NCBI RefSeq assembly: GCF_008042075.1
Contig: NZ_RDBN01000037.1
Span: forward strand, 2,023,081-2,087,080
Source of the DNA: Streptomyces sp. UW30
GTDB taxonomy: Bacteria > Actinomycetota > Actinomycetes > Streptomycetales > Streptomycetaceae
Direction: 5' to 3'
DNA length: 64,000 bases
Positions within the stretch are counted from its first letter, which is position 1, and every line of letters begins with the position of its first letter. A model generated the notes under the pieces. That model saw only the letters and a list, made by a program, of their open reading frames with translations, was not told the DNA's origin and did not search any database. Position numbers and translations under genes: made by a program. Positions 21,201-29,389 of this stretch are shown piece after piece.

Positions 21201-21583
21201 CGAACGGTCGCCCGGACAACGTCACGGCAGCTGGCCAGACGATTGAACTCGCCGTCCCTGCAGGCCAGTTGTCCTTCCTCGGCAGTGGCGTCAACGGCAA
21301 TCAGCAGTCCAAGGCCACCGTCACCTACACCGACGGCACCGCCGACACGATCGACCTCGCCTTCACCGACTGGACCGTCGGCGGGGGCGCCGGCACCGTC
21401 CAGTACGGCAACGAGGTCGTCGCCAGGGCCGCGTACCGGAACGTCGCGGGCGCGGACCGGGATCCGGTCGACACCTACGTCTTCGCCACCAAGCCGTTCG
21501 CGGCGCCGGCGGGGAAGACGATCGCGCGCGTGAAGCTGCCGGACGACGGCGACCTGCACGTGTTCACGCTGGCCGTGGGCTGA
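18290..21583 (+). CDS. secreted GH92 alpha-mannosidase
   Basis: A 1097-residue exported glycoside hydrolase of family 92, calcium-dependent exo-alpha-mannosidases that trim mannose from N-glycans and yeast mannan. It has a signal peptide with cleavage near AVAAS (about 33), the GH92 N-terminal beta-sandwich (YVDPLIGTKNGGNVFPGA at about 45), the (alpha/alpha)6 catalytic core with TFSGWDVYRDQ, PSINVPYLY and GNDDLGAMSSWYVFSALG, a NEW3-like beta domain (about 820-905) and a C-terminal beta module. The ATG at 18290 has AAGGAGG 12 bases before it; the frame continues 91 codons further without signal or ribosome site. It is convergent with the second GH92 gene; both share an upstream palindrome. The linkage preference (1,2, 1,3 or 1,6) cannot be read from sequence. 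Confidence 0.92.
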   Translation: MRLCPRLSPRPSRTALLLAAVLAIGGATPAVAASSAPPPELVDDPTSYVDPLIGTKNGGNVFPGAVTPFGMLSFSPENTRGDATRTAAPGGYHHDATRIRGFSLTHMSGTGCAGGSGDIPFFPYAGEVTSSPASDTKDAVYASDFSHADETAEPGRYQVRLASGVTADLTATTRTGSARFTFPSDKPASLLVRTANSEVGSADSTVRIDPDKRTISGSVTSGNFCGYLDPEGQRAYYTVHFTARFDRAFKATGTWQDDRLNPGATSASGGTGGFANGGRPVAGKGAGGYVEFAPGTGPVNVKVGISYVSQAGAEANLAAENPPHRSFDAVRDAARRARRERLSAIRVGGGTDAERTTFYTALYHALLHPNVISDADRRYRGPDGEVHTVSRGHQAQYGTFSGWDVYRDQVQLLTLLNPRVGSDIAQSLYELAEQNGGVWDRWLHGASGTHVMNGDPSPIALAGIRAFGGTDFDLRGALASLVKAATVPTDKDLSSAGKPVLSVGQRPSLDKYLKQHYMPSVSNAWGGAAETLEMSGADFALSQLATVAGRKDTAATFGDRAQWWQNNFNIAATQAGGYIANRKADGSWVTGFTPATGNGFVEGTAAQYTWMVQHNPAGLFAAMGGRDAALKRLDAFFHDADGNWAFTGSGGEKSELDNEPSINVPYLYAYAGAPHKAQETVRAAMRELWSTGPGGIPGNDDLGAMSSWYVFSALGMYPQVPSRAELVLASPLFPRVEIDRPGGGDISVRAQGAAADAPYIRSLKVNGRTSERPWLPSSFVRDGGRLDYTLSAAPDPAWGASEAPPSFRAGEQPYQIGVGPTTATVAPGGSAKVGIRALSMSGGQGPEVRFRVDVPDGITATPAEGTVTDGSQEITLTSAEDTTQGFHAVEVTVTSGDTSYAQPVSLTVAAPGTLLAAYNNTGISDDTGDHDEADYDGGGWSYSRQALSDAGLTPGKQGTAGGLTFTWPSSPNGRPDNVTAAGQTIELAVPAGQLSFLGSGVNGNQQSKATVTYTDGTADTIDLAFTDWTVGGGAGTVQYGNEVVARAAYRNVAGADRDPVDTYVFATKPFAAPAGKTIARVKLPDDGDLHVFTLAVG

Positions 21584-21597
21584 GGCCCGAACGCGCC

Positions 21598-21633
21598 GGA
21601 CGCGGTGACGGTCGTACAGCCGTCACCGCGTCC
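21598..21633. terminator. bidirectional terminator between the two GH92 genes
   Basis: GGACGCGGTGACGG (21598-21611) and its exact complement (21620-21633) make a 14-bp stem with an 8-base loop between the two convergent stops. Confidence 0.85.
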
Positions 21634-21666
21634 GATCGACTTGAGCCGTGGCCCCAATGCCGCTGC

Positions 21667-24600
21667 TCAGGCGAGCAGCTCGACCTCCGACACCACCGCC
21701 TCACCGTCGAGCACCAGGCGGTACTTCGCGTACGTACCCGGTGACCCCACGGAGAACGCCCGTGTCTGCCGGTCCCAGGTGAAGGACTGCCCTGAGCGCT
21801 CGTCGAGGGTCTGCCATGTGGTGCCGTCGTTCGACCCCTGGAGCTTCCAGCCGGTCGGCGCCTTCGTGCGGTCCGACGGGGAGGTCAGGGTGTACTGCAC
21901 GGCCTTGGCGGACTCGGACACCGGCAGATCCAGCGAGGTGACGCTCTCCTGGGTCGCCGAGGTGTTGTCGAACAGCGCCCCGACCCCCTTCAGCACGTCC
22001 GCCCTCGGTGTCGGCACCTTGTCGTCCTTGGCGATCGACACGGGCGCCGCGTTCTTGCCCGTACCCCACGAAGAGGGCCGCGGACCCATGTCGAACTCCA
22101 GGACCCCGCCCTTCGCGATCAGCTTGTGGGGGAGCGAAGTCGACTTCCACGGAACGCCGTTGACCTTCAGGCCCTGGACGTACACATTGCGGGTGCTGTT
22201 CCTCGGCGCCTTGACGACCAGCTCACGGCCGTTCTCCAGATGGACCGTCGCCTTGGTGAACAGCGGCGATCCGATGGCGTACTCGCCACTGCCCATCACC
22301 AGCGGATAGAAGCCGAGCGAGGAGAACAGGAACCAGGCCGACTGCTCGCCGTTGTCCTCGTCGCCGTGGTAGCCCTGCCCGATCTCGCTGCCCGTGTACA
22401 GCCGCGACAGCACCTCACGGATGCTCGACTGTGTCTTCCACGGCTGCCCGGCCGCGTCGTACATGTAGAGGGCGTGGTGGGCGACCTGGTTGGAGTGCCC
22501 GTACATGCCCATCCGTACGTCTCGCGCCTCCGTCATCTCGTGGATGACACCGGGGTACGAGCCGATGAAGTCGGGCGAGGCCGTCTCCGGGGTGGCGAGG
22601 TACTCGTCGAGCTTGTCCGCGAGCCCGCCGCGGCCGCCGTAGAGGTTGGCGAGGCCGCGGCTGTCCTGCGGGGCGGTGAAGGCGTAGCCGTAGCCGTTGG
22701 TCTCGGTGTAGTCGTAGCCCCACACGCGCGGGTCGTACTTGGACGACTCGACCCGCCAGTCGCCCTTGGCGTCGCGGCCCTGGAAGAACCCGGCCTTGGA
22801 GTCGAACAGGTTCACGTAGTCCTGGGCGCGGTTGAGGAAGTACGCCGACTCCTCCTTGTAGCGCTTCTCGCCGGTCTCCTCGTACAGCTTCCGGCCCATC
22901 TGCGCGATGCCGTAGTCGTTGAGGTAGCCCTCCAGCGCCCAGGACAGGCCCTCGTGGGTCTCGGTGCTGGTGTAGCCGAGGAAGGGCGAGGTCTCCATGC
23001 CCTTGCGGCCCACACCGGACGACGGGGGCACCACGGTCGCGTTCTTCACGGCCGCGTCGTACGCCGACTTCGCGTCGAAGTCGACGCCCTTGACGTAGGC
23101 GTCGGCGAACGCGACGTCCGACGAGGTGCCAGTCATCAGGTCCGCGTATCCGGGCGACGACCAGCGCGAGGTCCAGCCGCCGTCCTTGTACTGCTGCACG
23201 AACCCGTCGACCATCTCACCCGCCTGACTCGGGGTCAGGAGCGAGTACGCCGGCCAGGTCGTCCGGTACGTGTCCCAGAAGCCGTTGTTGATGTACACCT
23301 TGCCGTCGACGATCTTGGCGCCGGTGTGCGTCGGGGTGTCCTGACCCGTCATCGGCGAGAACGGAGAGGCGTACTGGTACTTCGAACCGACCTTCTCGAA
23401 CCCGGAGTTGGGGTACAGGTACAGCCGGTACAGGCTGGAGTACAGCGTGGTCAGCTGGTCCGGCGTGGCGCCCTCCACCTCGACCTTGCCGAGCAGCTTG
23501 TCCCACTGGCGCTGGGCCCGGTCCTTCACCGTGTCGAAGGAGGTGCCGTCCGGGATCTCCTGGCGCAGGTTGTCCTTCGCCTGGTCGAGGCTGATGAGCG
23601 AAGTGGCGATGCGCAGCGTGACGGTCTTGTTCGCGGGCTTGAACCGCAGATAGCCCTTGACCCCGCTCGACGACCCCTCTTCCACCGGCGCGTCGAACAC
23701 GCCGTAGACGAACAGCCGGGTCGCCCCCGTCGACAGGCCCGACTTCACGTCGGAGTAGCCGGTGAACGTCCCGCTCTCCTTGTCGAGCGTCAGCCCCGCC
23801 TGGTCGGTGACGTTGTCGAACAGCACGCTCGCGTCGTCGCCGGGGTAGGTGAAGCGCATGACGGCCGCGTGGTCGGTCGGCGCCATCTCCGTCTTGAGAC
23901 CGTTCTCGAACCGCACGCCGTAGTAGTACGGCCGAGCCGTCTCGCTCTCGTGCCGGAAAGCCAGCTGCCGTGCCTCACGGCCCAGGTCGGGCGTGCCGGA
24001 CGCGACGGACGGCATCACCTGGAAGGTCTGCCGGTCGCCCATCCAGGGGCTGGGCTCATGGCTGGCGCTGAACGCCTGGATCGTCGGCAGGTTGTCGTCG
24101 TTGTTGGCGCGGGCGTAGTCGTACAGCCAGCTCAGCGAACCCGCGTTGGTCACCGGCGTCCAGAAGTTGAATCCGTGCGGCACCGCCGTCGCGGGGAAGT
24201 TGTTGCCGCGCGAGAAGCCGCCGCTGGAGTTGGTGCCGCGGGTCGTCACCGCGTAGTCCGACAGATGGGCCTTCGGCTTCTCCCGCGGCACGGCCTTCAG
24301 CGCCACGTCGTCCAGCCAGCCCCGGAACTTCGCCGGGCCCTTGGGGGAGTCGTACGCCACCAGGATCCGGTCGACCGTCTTGCCGGCCGCGACCGACCCG
24401 ATCCGCGAGGCCACGTTGTTCCACTGGTTGACGTAGAGGACCTTGGCCGCCCCCTGCCCCTGCGGGGTCAGCGCGAACCCGTGCTGGTCGGTCGCCTTCA
24501 GGTCGCTCAGATACGTCCCGTCCGTGAAGGCGAGGTCCACGGAGACGTTCGTGGCGTCGTAGTCCCGGTCGCGGTCCGCCATCGACGGGAAGATCCGGTA

Positions 24601-25467
24601 CGACAGCTGCGTATCGCGTCCTACGGCCACATCGACGTCGAAGACCTTGTTGTACGAGTACGCCCGGGCGTCGGCGGTGTGCCGCCCGGCGTAGCGCAGT
24701 GCCCGCTTGCCGGTGAAGCCGGCGCCCGCCTTCGCCGTCGGCGAGCCGCTGGGGCCCTTGTCGACCAGCGAGAGCATGTCCTGAGGTATCGGGTTGGCGC
24801 TGCCGCCCTTGGAGAACTGGACGTCGGCGAGCTGGAGGATGTCGCCGCCGTTGTTCTTGGAGATCTCCAGCCGGAAGTGCCGGTACTCGGCCGGCTCGGC
24901 GATGTCGTACGTCTTCGTCTGGAACGGTTCGGAGAAGGACTCCCCGGTGCGGGTGTCCAGGGTGGTCCAGTTCGAACCGTCCGTGGAGCCCTGCAGGGTC
25001 CAGTCCTGCGGGTTGCGCTCGTCGTGGTCGTTGGCCGACGTGAGCGCGTAGGTGACCACCTTGACCGGCGCGGCCAGGTCGAACTCCGCCCAGCCGGTGG
25101 GGGCGAACGTCAGCCACTTGGTGGTCGGCTCGACGTCGACGAGGTTCTCCTTCACCTCACGCGCGCCGGCGTTCTCGCCGCTGGCCCGGACGTCCGTGAC
25201 CTGGTCGGTCACATTGCCCGGAATGCCCGTGCTGTATCCGCCGTCCACGCCCGCGGTGCGTCTGCTGCCGTCCGCCGCGGTGTCGACGGTATTGAGCCAG
25301 TCGGGTGCCGGGTCGCCCGCCTCGAACGAGGAGGCGAACTCCCGGTCGGCCGCCGCGGGTGCCTGAGGCAGGGCGACGACCACCCCCTGTGAGCCCACTG
25401 CCAATGCAAAGGCGGCCGCCGACACGACCGCCGTTCCACCCCATCTGTGCCGAGCTCTCTGCTGCAT
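21667..25467 (-). CDS. secreted GH92 alpha-mannosidase with flanking carbohydrate-binding-like domains
   Basis: A 1266-residue exported GH92 protein, larger than its convergent neighbour because it carries F5/8-type (discoidin-like) domains at both ends: about 85-215 (WAEFDLAAPVKVVTYALTSAN, then WTLQGSTDGSNW) and about 1170-1266 (WKLQGSNDGTTWQTLDERSG). A further beta domain at about 230-380 precedes the GH92 core, which holds SGGFSRGNNFPATAVPHG, the FWDTYRTTWPAY segment and GDEDNGEQSAWFLFSSLGFYP. A signal peptide ends near residue 35-40. The ATG at 25467 has GGGAGG 11 bases upstream. The two GH92 proteins differ in domain make-up, so they are probably not a recent duplication and may prefer different mannosides. 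A shared upstream palindrome suggests joint control. Confidence 0.92.
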   Translation of the reverse strand: MQQRARHRWGGTAVVSAAAFALAVGSQGVVVALPQAPAAADREFASSFEAGDPAPDWLNTVDTAADGSRRTAGVDGGYSTGIPGNVTDQVTDVRASGENAGAREVKENLVDVEPTTKWLTFAPTGWAEFDLAAPVKVVTYALTSANDHDERNPQDWTLQGSTDGSNWTTLDTRTGESFSEPFQTKTYDIAEPAEYRHFRLEISKNNGGDILQLADVQFSKGGSANPIPQDMLSLVDKGPSGSPTAKAGAGFTGKRALRYAGRHTADARAYSYNKVFDVDVAVGRDTQLSYRIFPSMADRDRDYDATNVSVDLAFTDGTYLSDLKATDQHGFALTPQGQGAAKVLYVNQWNNVASRIGSVAAGKTVDRILVAYDSPKGPAKFRGWLDDVALKAVPREKPKAHLSDYAVTTRGTNSSGGFSRGNNFPATAVPHGFNFWTPVTNAGSLSWLYDYARANNDDNLPTIQAFSASHEPSPWMGDRQTFQVMPSVASGTPDLGREARQLAFRHESETARPYYYGVRFENGLKTEMAPTDHAAVMRFTYPGDDASVLFDNVTDQAGLTLDKESGTFTGYSDVKSGLSTGATRLFVYGVFDAPVEEGSSSGVKGYLRFKPANKTVTLRIATSLISLDQAKDNLRQEIPDGTSFDTVKDRAQRQWDKLLGKVEVEGATPDQLTTLYSSLYRLYLYPNSGFEKVGSKYQYASPFSPMTGQDTPTHTGAKIVDGKVYINNGFWDTYRTTWPAYSLLTPSQAGEMVDGFVQQYKDGGWTSRWSSPGYADLMTGTSSDVAFADAYVKGVDFDAKSAYDAAVKNATVVPPSSGVGRKGMETSPFLGYTSTETHEGLSWALEGYLNDYGIAQMGRKLYEETGEKRYKEESAYFLNRAQDYVNLFDSKAGFFQGRDAKGDWRVESSKYDPRVWGYDYTETNGYGYAFTAPQDSRGLANLYGGRGGLADKLDEYLATPETASPDFIGSYPGVIHEMTEARDVRMGMYGHSNQVAHHALYMYDAAGQPWKTQSSIREVLSRLYTGSEIGQGYHGDEDNGEQSAWFLFSSLGFYPLVMGSGEYAIGSPLFTKATVHLENGRELVVKAPRNSTRNVYVQGLKVNGVPWKSTSLPHKLIAKGGVLEFDMGPRPSSWGTGKNAAPVSIAKDDKVPTPRADVLKGVGALFDNTSATQESVTSLDLPVSESAKAVQYTLTSPSDRTKAPTGWKLQGSNDGTTWQTLDERSGQSFTWDRQTRAFSVGSPGTYAKYRLVLDGEAVVSEVELLA

Positions 25468-25491
25468 AAGCCGGTACCCTCCCTGCGCACG

Positions 25492-25503
25492 GACAACGTT
25501 GTC
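25492..25503. promoter_or_regulatory. palindromic operator upstream of GH92 gene 2
   Basis: GACAACGTTGTC, identical to the perfect copy in front of GH92 gene 1 at 18041, 25 bases before this gene's start. Shared by the two mannosidase genes and not seen elsewhere in the window. Confidence 0.7.
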
Positions 25504-25693
25504 AGCATCGCTGCGCAAGGACCAGTTGTGGCTCAAGTGCTAAGTATTGTCAAGGGTGTTGGGTGTGGCATTCGGGGCTTATGTCGCGGATTTTTCGGGC
25601 AAGCCGCGCACAGGCCCCTCATATTTCCGGGAGGTCTCAACTCGGAAAAGACCACCGGCCAACCTTGCATTCGATCTTGCTCCGCTGGCGGGA

Positions 25694-25709
25694 AGTGGAC
25701 TATACCTGT
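25694..25709. promoter_or_regulatory. candidate DasR-responsive element (dre) upstream of ngcE
   Basis: AGTGGACTATACCTGT matches 12 of 16 positions of the DasR site AGTGGTCTAGACCACT as I recall it, about 110 bases before the ngcE start. DasR is the GntR-family N-acetylglucosamine-responsive regulator. The rest of 25504-25820 holds no gene; part of it is AT-rich and promoter-like. Confidence 0.45.
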
Positions 25710-25820
25710 CGGCACTTCACATGATTCCGCACTTCCTGCACGAACCCAGCTTGACCCGATCGCGGTGCCGGGGAGGATCCGGTTCACCGCCTGAGTCCTG
25801 GAGAAGGCGAGGACTTGAGC

Positions 25821-27284
25821 ATGGGATCCACTTCTGCCCAGAATCCCGGTAAGAACGGCTCCGCGGGTGTCGGACGCCGCGATCTGATCAAGCGGTCCGC
25901 CGCGCTCGGCCTGATTTCCGTGCCCACGATGAGCTTCCTGTCCGCGTGTGCGAGCAGCGGGGGCGGCGGCAACGGCGACAAGGCCAAGGAAGGCAAGAAG
26001 ACCGAGAAGAACCCGCTCGGTGTCAATGACACGGCGCAGATGGAGTTCGTACTCTTCGACGGCGGATTCGGCAAGGAGTACGCCGAGGACGCCGTGAAGA
26101 TCTACGAGAAGAACTTCCCGGAGGTGACGGTGAAGTTCGCCGCCACCCAGAAGATCCAGTCCACCCTCCAGCCCCGCTTCAACCAGGGCACCCCGCCGGA
26201 CCTCATCGACAACTCCGGCGCGGAGCAGATGGACATGGGCGTCCTGGTCGGCAAGGACCAGCTCGCCGACCTCACACCCCTGCTGGACGCCCCGTCCTTC
26301 GACGACCCGAGCAAGAAGGTCCGCGACACGCTGCGCCCCGGCATCGTGGAGATGGGCCAGTTCGACGGCGACCCGGTCTGGATCATGTACTACGCCTATA
26401 CGGTCTACGGCGTCTGGTACTCGCAGAAGGCCCTGGACTCGCTCGACGAGCAGTACCCCGAGACCTGGGACCAGATGCTCGCGGTCTGTGCGAAGGCCAA
26501 GAAGAAGGGCATGGCGGGCTGGACGTACGCGGGCAAGTATCCGTACTACCTCCCCTTCTCGCTCTACCCGATGATCGGCAAGGTCGGCGGTGTCGAGGTC
26601 CTCGACGCCATCGACAACCTGGAGGCGAACGCCTGGAAGCACCCGGCGGTCAAGGCGTGCTTCGAGGCCTACTACGAGCTCTACAAGAAGGGCTACGTCC
26701 TCAAGGGCACCCCGGGCCTGGACCACATCCAGTCGCAGACCGCGTGGGCCCAGGGCAAGGCGCTGTTCATCCCGAACGGCTCCTGGGTGGAGAACGAGTC
26801 GGCGAACGTCATCCCGAAGGACTTCGGCCTCGCCGTCTCCGCGCCGACCGGTATCGACTCCTCCGACAAGATGCCCTTCGGCACGATCTGGGCCTCCGGC
26901 GGTGAGCCGTTCATCGTCCCGGCCAAGGCGAAGAACACCGCCGGCGGCATGGAGCAGCTGCGGATCATGCTGAGCGAGGCGAGCTCCAAGAACTTCACCA
27001 GCAAGGTCAAGTCGCTGACCGCGTACAACGGCGGCACCGACGGCATCACCCTCACCCCGGGCCTCAAGTCCGGCGTCGCGGCGCTCGACAAGGCCGGCCA
27101 GAACGTGGTGAACCCGCGGCTGCAGGACTGGTACGTGCAGCTCCAGAAGGAGAAGATCGGTGTCTCCGGTCTCGGCGAGATGATGGCCGGGCGTCTCACC
27201 CCCGCCGAGGCCATCAAGAAGATCCAGGCCTTCGCCGACGAGGCCGCCAAGGACTCGTCGATCAAGCACTACAAGCACCAGTAG
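25821..27284 (+). CDS. ngcE: NgcE-type sugar-binding lipoprotein (N-acetylglucosamine/chitobiose ABC importer)
   Basis: A 487-residue extracytoplasmic solute-binding protein of family 1. The N-terminus has a twin-arginine motif (RRDLIK, residues 19-24) with a lipobox LSAC (lipidated Cys43), so it is probably exported by Tat and anchored in the membrane. The mature part has the SBP family 1 pattern, including PPDLIDNSGAEQMDMG and GSWVENESANVIPKDF. The ATG at 25821 follows GGCGAGG; a TTG two codons earlier is possible. Followed by two permease genes in the order of the ngcEFG operon of streptomycetes, with no ATPase gene: these importers use the shared ATPase MsiK (established for S. olivaceoviridis and S. 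coelicolor systems). A DasR-like site lies upstream. Confidence 0.9.
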   Translation: MGSTSAQNPGKNGSAGVGRRDLIKRSAALGLISVPTMSFLSACASSGGGGNGDKAKEGKKTEKNPLGVNDTAQMEFVLFDGGFGKEYAEDAVKIYEKNFPEVTVKFAATQKIQSTLQPRFNQGTPPDLIDNSGAEQMDMGVLVGKDQLADLTPLLDAPSFDDPSKKVRDTLRPGIVEMGQFDGDPVWIMYYAYTVYGVWYSQKALDSLDEQYPETWDQMLAVCAKAKKKGMAGWTYAGKYPYYLPFSLYPMIGKVGGVEVLDAIDNLEANAWKHPAVKACFEAYYELYKKGYVLKGTPGLDHIQSQTAWAQGKALFIPNGSWVENESANVIPKDFGLAVSAPTGIDSSDKMPFGTIWASGGEPFIVPAKAKNTAGGMEQLRIMLSEASSKNFTSKVKSLTAYNGGTDGITLTPGLKSGVAALDKAGQNVVNPRLQDWYVQLQKEKIGVSGLGEMMAGRLTPAEAIKKIQAFADEAAKDSSIKHYKHQ

Positions 27285-27341
27285 TCCGGTGAGGATCCGT
27301 CACCAGCGGCGGCACCCGCGCGCAGATCGGGGTCGATAGCA

Positions 27342-28268
27342 ATGCAGCACGGCAAGTACCGGTTCATCGTGGGGTTCCTCGCGGTGCCCCTGGGGTTGTA
27401 CGCGCTCTTCGTCGTCTGGCCGTTCATCCAGTCCATCTACTACTCGTTCACGGACTGGACCGGGCTGAGCCCCGAATTCAAAATGGTCGGCTTCGACAAC
27501 TACGAGAGGATGCTCGACGACGACATCTTCTGGAAGTCGTTGCAGCACAGCCTCTTGTTCGCGTTGCTGCTGCCGCTGGTGACACTCAGTTTCGCGCTGT
27601 TCCTCGCCTTCATGATCAATGTGGGCGGGCGGCGGAGAAAGGGCGGCCCGGCGATCACCGGTGTCCGTGGGTCCGGGTTCTACAAGATCGTCTATTTCTT
27701 CCCGCAGGTGCTGTCGATCGCGATCGTCGCGTTGCTGTTCGCCTTCGCGTACAACCCCGACAGCGGAGCGATCAACTCGATCCTGCGCGGGATCGGGCTC
27801 GACAGCGTCCAGCCGCTGTGGCTCGGCGATCCGAACCTGGCGCTGTGGGCCGTCATGGGCGTGATCGTCTGGTCCACGGTCGGATTCTTCGTGGTCCTGT
27901 TCTCCGCCGGTATGGCCTCCATCCCGGCGGATCTGTACGAGGCCGCGCTGCTCGACGGCGCCGGCCGCGCCGCCACGTTCTTCCGGATCACCCTGCCGCT
28001 GCTGTGGGACACCGTGCAGTCCGGCTGGGTCTACATGGGCATCCTCGCCCTGGGTGCCGAGTCCTTCGCGGTCGTACACATCATGACGACCGGGCCCGGA
28101 GGCCCCGACTACTCGACCACGGTCATGGTCCTGTACGTGTACCAGAAAGCGTTCCGTGACGGGCAGGCCGCCTACGCCACCACGATCGGTGTGGCCCTGC
28201 TCATCGTCACGCTGGCCTTCGCCGCGATCATCATGCGGCTGGGACGGCGCGAGCGGCTGGAGTTCTGA
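27342..28268 (+). CDS. ngcF: ABC sugar permease, NgcF-type
   Basis: A 308-residue MalF-class inner-membrane permease with about six transmembrane helices. The EAA loop that docks the ATPase is EAALLDGAGRAATFFRITLP. It lies 57 bases after ngcE and 3 bases before ngcG, so the three form one operon. The first helix begins almost at once (FIVGFLAVPLGLYALFVVWP), typical of the partner that pairs with a MalG-type subunit. Specificity is inferred from the binding protein and gene order. Confidence 0.9.
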   Translation: MQHGKYRFIVGFLAVPLGLYALFVVWPFIQSIYYSFTDWTGLSPEFKMVGFDNYERMLDDDIFWKSLQHSLLFALLLPLVTLSFALFLAFMINVGGRRRKGGPAITGVRGSGFYKIVYFFPQVLSIAIVALLFAFAYNPDSGAINSILRGIGLDSVQPLWLGDPNLALWAVMGVIVWSTVGFFVVLFSAGMASIPADLYEAALLDGAGRAATFFRITLPLLWDTVQSGWVYMGILALGAESFAVVHIMTTGPGGPDYSTTVMVLYVYQKAFRDGQAAYATTIGVALLIVTLAFAAIIMRLGRRERLEF

Positions 28269-28271
28269 CAG

Positions 28272-29195
28272 ATGAAGACGACCGAGACCACCGCCCCCGT
28301 ACCGGCCGAGTCCGGGATGCCCATCACCAAGACCGGGGTGCCGGCAAAGGCGCCGGCCAAGGAGAGGAAAGAGGGCACCGTCCTCAACGTCTTCTCCCAC
28401 GGCGTTCTCGTCATCTGGGCGTTCATGGTCGCCATGCCGCTGCTGTGGGCGGTGATGACGTCCTTCAAGGACGACGCCTCGATCTTCGGCTCGCCCTGGT
28501 CGCTGCCGGACAAACTGCACTTCTCGAACTGGTCGCGGGCCTGGACCCAGGCCAATATGAGCGACTACTTCCTGAACACCATCCTGGTGGTGGGGGGTTC
28601 GCTGATCGGCACCCTGGTGCTCGGCTCGATGGCGGCCTACGTCCTCGCCCGCTTCGACTTCCCGGGCAACCGCTTCATCTACTTCCTGTTCATCGGCGGC
28701 ATGAGCTTCCCGATCATGCTCGCGCTGGTCCCGCTCTTCTACGTCGTGAACAACATGGGACTGCTGAACACGATCCACGGGCTGATCCTGGTCTACATCG
28801 CGTACTCGCTGCCGTTCACCGTGTTCTTCCTCACGGCGTTCTTCAGAACGCTGCCGACATCGGTGGCCGAGGCGGCCTTCGTCGACGGTGCCTCGCACAG
28901 CCGTACGTTCTTCCAGATCATGCTCCCGATGGCCAAGCCGGGACTGATCAGCGTGGGCATCTTCAACTTCCTGGGCCAGTGGAACCAGTACATGCTGCCC
29001 ACGGTGCTCAACACCGACCCCGACAAGCGGGTACTCACCCAGGGCTTGGTGCAGTTGGCCGTCAGCCAGGGCTACAAGGGTGACTGGTCCGGCCTCTTCG
29101 CCGGCCTCGTGATGGCGATGCTGCCGGTGCTCGCGGCCTACATCATCTTCCAGCGCCAGGTGGTCGCGGGGCTGACCGCGGGGGCGCTGAAATAG
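28272..29195 (+). CDS. ngcG: ABC sugar permease, NgcG-type
   Basis: A 307-residue MalG-class permease with six predicted helices after a 40-residue polar N-terminus rich in Pro, Ala and Lys. The EAA loop is EAAFVDGASHSRTFFQIMLP. It ends the operon; a perfect 14-bp terminator follows within 31 bases. No ATP-binding subunit is encoded nearby on this strand, in keeping with MsiK-energised importers. Confidence 0.9.
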   Translation: MKTTETTAPVPAESGMPITKTGVPAKAPAKERKEGTVLNVFSHGVLVIWAFMVAMPLLWAVMTSFKDDASIFGSPWSLPDKLHFSNWSRAWTQANMSDYFLNTILVVGGSLIGTLVLGSMAAYVLARFDFPGNRFIYFLFIGGMSFPIMLALVPLFYVVNNMGLLNTIHGLILVYIAYSLPFTVFFLTAFFRTLPTSVAEAAFVDGASHSRTFFQIMLPMAKPGLISVGIFNFLGQWNQYMLPTVLNTDPDKRVLTQGLVQLAVSQGYKGDWSGLFAGLVMAMLPVLAAYIIFQRQVVAGLTAGALK

Positions 29196-29225
29196 CCCCG
29201 GGGTAGCGCTCCGAAACCGCTCGCA

Positions 29226-29259
29226 TGCACGCCGTTCCCACGCTCGGGAACGGCGTGCA
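29226..29259 (+). terminator. ngcEFG terminator
   Basis: TGCACGCCGTTCCC (29226-29239) pairs perfectly with 29246-29259 across a 6-base loop. Confidence 0.88.
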
Positions 29260-29389
29260 CAGGTGTGTGCACGTACCCGGATCCGGTTCAACCTCTTGAC
29301 GGGAGGCAACCCGAACGGCTCAGCTTAGAGTTCACTAGTTGGACACGAACGGGGCCCCATCGATGCGGTCCCGCGCGCAGGAGGTCGTC

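Noticed and set aside
22126..25392. 1088-codon open frame antisense to the second GH92 gene
   Set aside because: Mirror of GH92 codon bias, with no ribosome site or domain; the GH92 frame is unambiguous.
27300..29309. 669-codon open frame antisense to ngcFG
   Set aside because: His/Arg/Gln-rich composition typical of a shadow frame; ngcF and ngcG are clear.
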